DNA from: Bimuria novae-zelandiae CBS 107.79
Taxonomy: Eukaryota > Ascomycota > Dothideomycetes > Pleosporales > Didymosphaeriaceae
Reading direction: 5' to 3'
Length of the DNA stretch: 64,000 nucleotides
Assembly (NCBI GenBank): GCA_010015655.1
Contig: ML976668.1
Span: 124,001-188,000, forward strand
Each line of letters starts with the position of its first letter. The stretch's first letter is position 1. Positions 57,589 to 64,000 of this stretch are shown piece by piece. The notes beneath the pieces were generated by a model. The model was not told the DNA's origin. It did not search any database and saw nothing but the letters and a program-made list of their open reading frames with translations. The position numbers and the translations under genes were made by a program.

Positions 57589-58321
57589 TAGAGAATATAG
57601 ATCCCCTCTCTAGTAAATATAATTAGTACTCGTGACGTAATATTTAACAAGGATATAGTATTCTTAGACTAAACGAAAGATTTAATAATTAACCTTATAC
57701 ATAGTATATTAGAAGAAATAGTAGTTTAGATATAATTAATAGAGTTACCTCCTTTATTTTAATAAGAGTAAGCCACGAAGTCCTTTTTTAAAAATAAAAT
57801 AATTAGTAAAGCGCTAGAGGAAGAGGTTAAAGAAGCTTTTAAATATAAGTAAAATAAAAAAATTAAGTATAAATATTTAATACCTCTTTTAATGCTACTA
57901 CTAATAATACTTCTTATATAATTAATAGCAAGAGTTAATTAGCTTAAACTATTACTAGTGGTGTAAATAAAGTAGTTACGAACAAGCCTATAGGCCGCAG
58001 TCTTTATAGCAGGCACTAAAGCTAGTAGTAGTAATAAATATAAAATTAAGGCTCTTAATAAGGCATAGCTTTAATAAATAATTATATTAAGGAAAAAGCT
58101 ACGTTAAAGTATGCTCCTAAAGCCACTTATATATTAAAACAAGCTTAAGGGTCACTTTTTCTATAATATATAAAAAGATGCTAAGTAATTCTATTAATAG
58201 AGCTATAAAGAAATAAAGTTCTAAAGTAAAATTATAGTAGCTCTAGTGAGAGCATTAGGTTATTAAATTTTTAACTATATATAGATATATACCTATAAGT
58301 TTAATAAACACTTTTAATTAT

Positions 58322-60532
58322 TGTGGCGCACAGTCACAACGATTAGGGAGCTCGAAAACAAAGTCTATTAAGGAGAGGAAGCCCTATGTTGAGATCTGAA
58401 CAATCGCAACAAAGAACAACCAACGGTGAGCGCAGCGGGGTAACCCAAGGTGGGACTACACTACCGAGGTCACGTGATCTACCATCCCGCCAAGCAGAAC
58501 CATCCCGGATGGAAGGGAACGGGGGATGGCAGAAATGACCATGTATATAACCCAGCACGAATACCCTTATAGCATTCGTGTTCAACCTGTTTATCAATCT
58601 ATCGTTTGGATCTAAATAAGCAATCTTGTTGATTTAATTGTGCTATACACACTTTTAATACTAATGCCCTAGTGACAAGCGCAAGCTATCACTACAACCC
58701 TCTCTTGTCCTACTACAGTATTCCTGCCCGAGAACCAACCTTAGCCCCTTAGGGACCAGCTACCCCTTTGGGACCTTAACACTCTATAATAACTAGTTAT
58801 TTATAAGTTTAAGGGATTACGTGCTTAGCTACTTAGCTACTTAGCTTAACCTTAGCTAGCGTAGAAAGCTTTAATAAAATATTTTTTATAATATACTCCT
58901 TAGCTTATAAAGTATAGTAAAATAAGCTAAATAGTAACTTAAAGTATAAAAGATAGCGAACTTGCGCGTAGAGCTTAAAAAGTGTCTAGCTTAGATTCTT
59001 AGCTCGCTAGGTAATTAGTCTAAGTAGCTAGTTTATATATAGTTCTAGGAGAAAGGTAGAAAAGGAGCAGCGTACTTCTACTATAAAGCTTTAATAAATA
59101 TTTAAAGGTAATTATTTACTTACAACGTAACCCGCGCGAGTACCTATATATATAAAAAAAAATAGGTAGCTATAAAATTATAGTACTTCGCTAGTAAAGG
59201 CTTACTCGCCTATAGGCTTACTATAATTTATATTTTAATATTTCTTAAAAAAACTAAAAAAAAGGTTTACTACCTACTCCTTATGCTTAAGCTTAGTTAA
59301 TAATACCTTTTACTAATTTTTTTAAATTTAGCTTTTATTTTTACTAATTTCCTTCCTTATAAGCTTATTATAAAGCTTATAAAATACTTCTCTTTAAAGC
59401 GCGTACTAAAGGCGGTTACACTCTATAGGCTTCTATTAATACTAGCTATTTACTCTACATAGGCACTTATAGCTTGTATTAGGAGTACGCCCTCTAAGCG
59501 TAGCGTACATGCCTACGTGCTTAGTTATTTAGTCGAGCTACGCGAGTCAGCGAGCGTATCCTTTTAGAGATAGAGTTGCTACTGCGCCTGGTCGCGGTAG
59601 GTTATTAAGCTCTCTCTAAGCCTACTTATAGTTATATCGTGATGCTAAGCGTAGGAAATCCTTTATCAGCAGCGTACCCTTTGTCTCTAGGAGATCTAAG
59701 AGCACAGCGTTGGCGTGTGCGCGGTTTTATTCAGATAGCTATTTAGTTGTGTCTATTGTTCTGCTGCTCTGTGGGCGTAGGGTGACCTCTCTAATGTATA
59801 TCGTACCTGCTCCTTCTAATTATTATTACTTAGATAGAGATTATTCTTAAGTTCTCTAATTAGTGCCTACAGCGTCTACTACTTATTTAACTATAGTATT
59901 ATAAGCTCTAGCTTTTATAAATTAATTATAGTATAGACCTAGTTCTAAAGTACCTAAAGCTTTATTATAAGCTAATTATAAATAGTAGACTCTAGCTTAT
60001 AGTACTTAAGCTATTATATATAAAACTTGCTCTTAGTATTTATATCTAGTAGCTCTAGAGCCTAGTTATATATATTTATCTACTTAGGAGTTTTAAAGTT
60101 AATATAATTTTATATTCCTTAAGTCTTTACGTAGTACTTAAGCTACGCGTACTAAAGTAAAAATAAGTAATAATTTATAAGTTAATTACTTACTAAAAGC
60201 TTTATAACAGTTATTATATAGTTTAGCACTATTATAGGTTATAAGTATTAAGACGTAAGCGTAAGGATAATAAAAAGAAAAAAATAGTTTATTACTATAA
60301 TTATTAGCTAATATAAAATAAGTATATTATAAAATATTATAAAAGTACTAAGCTTATAACTATAGCGCATAGTTATAATAATTAGGAAGCTTAAAAATAA
60401 AGTCTATTAAGGAGAGAAAGCTCTACGATAACTAGCTATTTATAGGTTTAGGGGATCGCGTGCTTGGCTGCTTGGCTGCTTGGCTTAACCCTAGCTAGCG
60501 CAGAAAGCTCTAGCAAGGTGCCTTTTGCAACA
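58322..60532. mobile_element. Non-autonomous LTR element, TSD ATTAT, with a solo LTR in its left LTR
   Basis: Right LTR 60,361-60,532 (172 bp). Left LTR 58,322-58,893 is the same 172 bp split after base 65 by a solo LTR plus its duplication. Ends are TGTGGCGCACAG and TTTTGCAACA. ATTAT lies at 58,317-58,321 and 60,533-60,537, inside the host Copia. The interior (58,894-60,360) is only 1,467 bp with no readable gag, protease or polymerase on either strand, though 59,440-59,800 is less mutated than the rest. Size and lack of genes fit a TRIM/LARD-like non-autonomous element; transcription direction is not determined. An internal 9-bp motif (cttggctg) is tripled in each LTR. Confidence 0.85.
58387..58781. 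repeat. Solo LTR, 395 bp, in an LTR; TSD CCCTA/CTCTA
   Basis: Starts TGTTGAGATC and ends CCTTAACA (mutated CTCAACA). CCCTA precedes (58,382-58,386) and CTCTA follows (58,782-58,786), differing by one C-to-T. The uninterrupted site survives in the sister LTR at 60,421-60,425 (ctcta), proving insertion. GC-rich and clean. Confidence 0.88.
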
Positions 60533-61350
60533 ATTATAAAAATGCAAGACAAGAGTAGTGGTGTAAGATAATTAATAGTAGCAGCTTAACTTATAAGAAA
60601 CCTATATTATAACGCTAGTAAGACGATTATTTCGCATGCTTATAGTAATAGCTACACGATTTAATCTAGAACTAATTTAGTACGACGTCACGAACGCCTT
60701 CGTACATATAAAGCTCGATAGGGAGATCTACATGAGGATGTCCCGCGGATATACGCGAGCGGGCACAGTCCTACAATTGCATAAGGTACTCTATAGATTA
60801 CGTATATCTCTATTACTATAGCAGAGGGAGTTTACATCTACGCTCCGTCACATAGGCTTTACTATAGTCCCCTATAAGCCATGTTATCTTATTAAAGATA
60901 GGCTTATTCTTTTCTTTTACGTAGACAACTTAATTATCGCCTACTATAAGAATTAAGAGTACGTAGTAAAAAAAGCCATGAAAAATAAGTACTAAATTCT
61001 CCTTTATTAGGTGGAAAGATCTATAGTAGTTCTTCAGGATTAAAATTATAAGAAATTAACTAAATAGAAAGACTTAGCTTTTATATATTTTATATATTAA
61101 TAAAATATCACGCCTTATTAATTACTATAAGATTTATTATAACACTTTAATAGTAGTAGTTAAACTACTTTTACGTACAAGGCTCGCTAGCAAGACTAAA
61201 GTTAATTAGTATTAATAAAAAATAAAATAAATTTTTACGCTATAATAACAATGTAACTAAATATTACCTATATAAGCTTCTAATTATTATAATTCTTATC
61301 TAATCTAAGTAAAGAGTACTAAGTCGCTACTAACTAAGCTTTCCTTTATT

Positions 61351-64000
61351 TTACTAATACCTAATTACTGTAAGGGACTAGGTGCTCTAGGAGCCAAAGG
61401 TGCTAGAAGAATACTTATAAATTTAATAGAGAGTCCAAAGTTAAGCTTTAGGCGTTAAACTTATATATCTAGGATTTGCATAACTAAGGGTTAAGGATCT
61501 AAGATAATAATTAAGCGTAGCCTATTATATACCTTCTTTCCCTTTATTAGGAGTGAAGAAAAATCTCTGTATCTTATCTTACTTATATAGCTTTATAGTT
61601 ATTTTATTATCTACTTATAATCCTCTTACTATTATAAACCTTTTACTAGTTTTGTTTTCGCGTGACTAATTTTATGTCCTTACTATAAGTAGTTATTATA
61701 GTAGTGTGTTCGCGCTAGTGCGTTTACTTATTATTATATATATAAAATCGCTTCTTGCTAGCTTCTAAATTTTACTCTTTTATACTTTCTTTTTTTAGCT
61801 TAACTTTACATACTATAATATTTTGCTTTTAGCCTAGTCTTCTCTAACTTTATAACTTAATTCTTCTCCCTATTTTAATAAAATAGCTAGCCCTTTGCGT
61901 AATAGCTACGTAATAAGGATTCTTAAGTATTAGAGGCGTGCTACTAATTTTAATAATAAAATAAAAAAAGGCTAGTCTCTATTATAGTCGCCTAGCTACT
62001 AACTTAAGAAGACTAAGCTTTTTAAAAATAAAATTACTATTTTTAACGCTAGCGTAATTCTCCTTAACTAGCTTACTAAGAAGTTTAGTTTTTCTAAAGC
62101 TTATAAAGTAAGTTTTAGACCCTTTTTTACGCTTTTTCTACTTCTTCTTACCTTTTAACTTACCTCCTTACTTTTCTAACTTTCTTTCTAGTTCTTTATT
62201 AGCCTAGGTATGCGTACCTACTAACTTAATAAGCTTAGTTCTTAGGGTCTAATTTTACTATGCACGATAATTAAGCGCTAGTATATTAATTATATTACTT
62301 ATAAACGCGTCTATTAGTAGGTACTAGTAGGTAAGATAGTGTCCTATAAGGAGTTTTATACCTATAAGCTTACTAGCTATACTAGACAAGCATACTTTAG
62401 TTTAACTTATTTTAGATAACTTTAAAGTGTGCTTTACTAACTTCTTCCTTTACCTAAATTTAGCCTGCCCTTGACAAAGTTAGCCGTAAAGAGTTTATTA
62501 ATATTATAGTTATTAGTATAGGCTACCTTATAATCAAGATTTTAAAAATTAGCTAGTAATAGAAGATCTTTTTTATTAACTTTAACACGTTCTATTCTAC
62601 TTATAAGGTTACTATTATTAATTACTATACCTCTTTCAAAAGTAAAACTATTATTGCTTTAGCCCTATTACTGTTTCCTTTAAGGCTGTTTAGCTCTTAG
62701 AGCGCATTACTATTATAGTTAAAAAGACTTTTAACCTTCTTTAAATTTATGCTACTAACTTTAAAGCATTCTATTAAAAGTATAAAAACCCTTTTATAAG
62801 TTCCTTTTTAAATAATAAAGCTATCTTTTAAGGCTAATATCGTGTAGCTCTCTAGCAAGTTCGTGGTAGTAGATAAGGGCATTATAATAGATAGTTTTTA
62901 GATAATAGATAATATCCTCGCGAGAGCTAATATGCCTACTTAAGTCTACTAGGGCTTACGCTAGTGGCTTTAAGCTATTATAATTAAGGAGTACTTAAGT
63001 AAGGAGGATAATAGCTTCTTTAACCCTAGTAGTATATTAAAGGACAAAGAAGTAGACCTAAATATTATTAAAAAGGGTTTTATTATTCCTTTAGTAACTA
63101 AAAATACCCCTTTTACATAGTTCCTCTCTCCTTCTTACTTTAGTTTACTTCTAAAGCTTATTTCTTTTGTAAGGGCTATCCTTTATTATTATAGAAATTA
63201 TTTAGTTTCCTTATTATTCTTAGTAGTTCTAAGAGTTTTTTAAGTTACTTTTTTAAGATTTCTTCTTAAAATATTTCCCTAATACTTAATTTTATCCTCT
63301 AATAATATTATTTTACCCTTATCTTAAATACTTTTATCTAGCTAGGTTCCTTAACTTAGTAAGGCAGGCATCGTAGAGCCTCCTTTAGGTCCTAATAAAA
63401 GCTAATTTAGTGGATATCGCGAAAAAATTCTATTAAGAGTTTTTTATTATAATTCTACTATAGCTTAGTAAACTTCTCTTAATAGTTTAATATAATAGCT
63501 TAATTAAGGTTCCCACGAGGTTCCTAAGTTCTTTAAGAGTAGTTTTCTTACTATATTAGGTATTCTACTTTCTTACCTCTATAGGACTAGCGTTCTTTAT
63601 ATATATTAACTATACTATACTTTTTTTTTCCTCTTTTATTATAATTACTTTGGGCTGGACGTTATTAGTAGTTTAGCTAGGGAAAGGATTTAACTATACT
63701 ACTACTTTTATCCCTAAATAAATTCTACTCCTTTTCTAGTAAGCTTTATTAGAGGGCTTACTATACTAGAGAAGTCTTATATAAATTTCTAATTACAATT
63801 TATAAAGCCTATAAAGCTCTAGACTTCCTTTACTAAAGTTAGTAGCTTTTATTTTTAAATTACTTAGATTTTATTTAGGTCTATGCTTACGCCCTTATTA
63901 ACTTCTATAATAAATCTAAGGTACTTAGTCTTTTTAATATAGTACTTAAATTTCTTAATATTTAAATATAGTCCTATAGCCCCTAACTTTTAAATTATAG
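61351..64000 (-). mobile_element. Degraded Ty3/Gypsy element running off the right edge
   Basis: The minus strand at 64,000-63,450 reads as Gypsy reverse transcriptase end and RNase H start: LYLNIKKFKYYIKKTKYLRF, IIEVNKGVSIDLNK, then SSIVSPLIKLTRKGVEFI. Sequence from 63,300 down to 61,351 should carry integrase and LTR but is too mutated to assign; parts of it (62,830-63,120) also read protein-like on the plus strand. No end was found. Confidence 0.55.

Larger units (their letters stand above)
49200..61350 (+). mobile_element. Degraded Ty1/Copia element, host of nested insertions
   Basis: Plus-strand Copia pieces appear in order in three blocks. Block 1 (49,200-51,881): gag-like IFKGLEYYRPSANK near 49,300 and integrase around 51,250-51,860 (FYFKDNYLARLIIKLL, then YKAFAITNNTKRSKSKL). 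Block 2 (57,594-58,316): IPSLVNIISTRDVIFNKDIV, then GTKASSSNKYKIKALNKA and VYTYKFNKH-type text before reverse transcriptase. Block 3 (60,538-61,350):  FRMLMVIATRFNLELI, YDVTNAFVHIKLDREIYMRM, LILFFYVDNLIIAYY (D changed to N) and an RNase H start. Removing the two insertions and one target duplication each joins the text. Stops abound. LTRs were not found; the outer limits are approximate. Confidence 0.7.

Overview
The window looks like nuclear DNA of a filamentous ascomycete (Pezizomycotina, probably a Dothideomycete; the class is inference). Reasons: genes carry many 45-135 bp GT-AG introns; the families are typical of these fungi (LysM protein, cupredoxin-type serine-rich wall protein, Hsp30-like sHSP, ACS-family MFS permease, BTB-like fungal family, VFA1); and the sequence alternates between near-balanced gene DNA and AT-rich tracts full of TAA/TAG codons, the mark of repeat-induced point mutation (RIP, C:G to T:A).

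Layout. 1-25,850: AT-rich nest of LTR retrotransposons. It holds two complete Copia elements with matching target duplications (7,035-12,243 plus; 15,430-21,702 minus, inserted in a Gypsy RNase H domain), Gypsy fragments on both strands, several solo LTRs, and a pogo/Fot1 DNA transposon (23,535-25,730) that sits in a Gypsy integrase and itself carries a solo LTR. 25,851-48,040: gene island. In order: cupredoxin protein (-), broken MFS permease (+), alpha/beta hydrolase with one stop (-), LysM protein (-), Hsp20/Hsp30 chaperone (-), broken BTB-like gene (-), unrecognised duplicated fragments, an open frame split by a second pogo element (38,644-40,749), a probably frameshifted coiled-coil gene (-), a small membrane protein (+), a TatD-type nuclease (-) and VFA1 (+). 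48,041-64,000: a second AT-rich nest, a Copia host carrying a chromodomain Gypsy (51,887-57,588) and a small LTR element (58,322-60,532) that contains a solo LTR, then a minus-strand Gypsy running off the right edge.

The genes do not form a visible pathway or cluster; they are independent housekeeping, stress and cell-surface genes. Three genes, plus probably a fourth, are damaged, several by C:G to T:A nonsense changes, as if mutation reached from the flanking repeats. The strongest pattern is in the transposons: in all four elements with two comparable LTRs, the halves facing the element interior are C:G to T:A mutated while the outer halves are nearly clean. Solo LTRs in the same deserts look clean, which fits LTR-LTR recombination joining the two outer halves.
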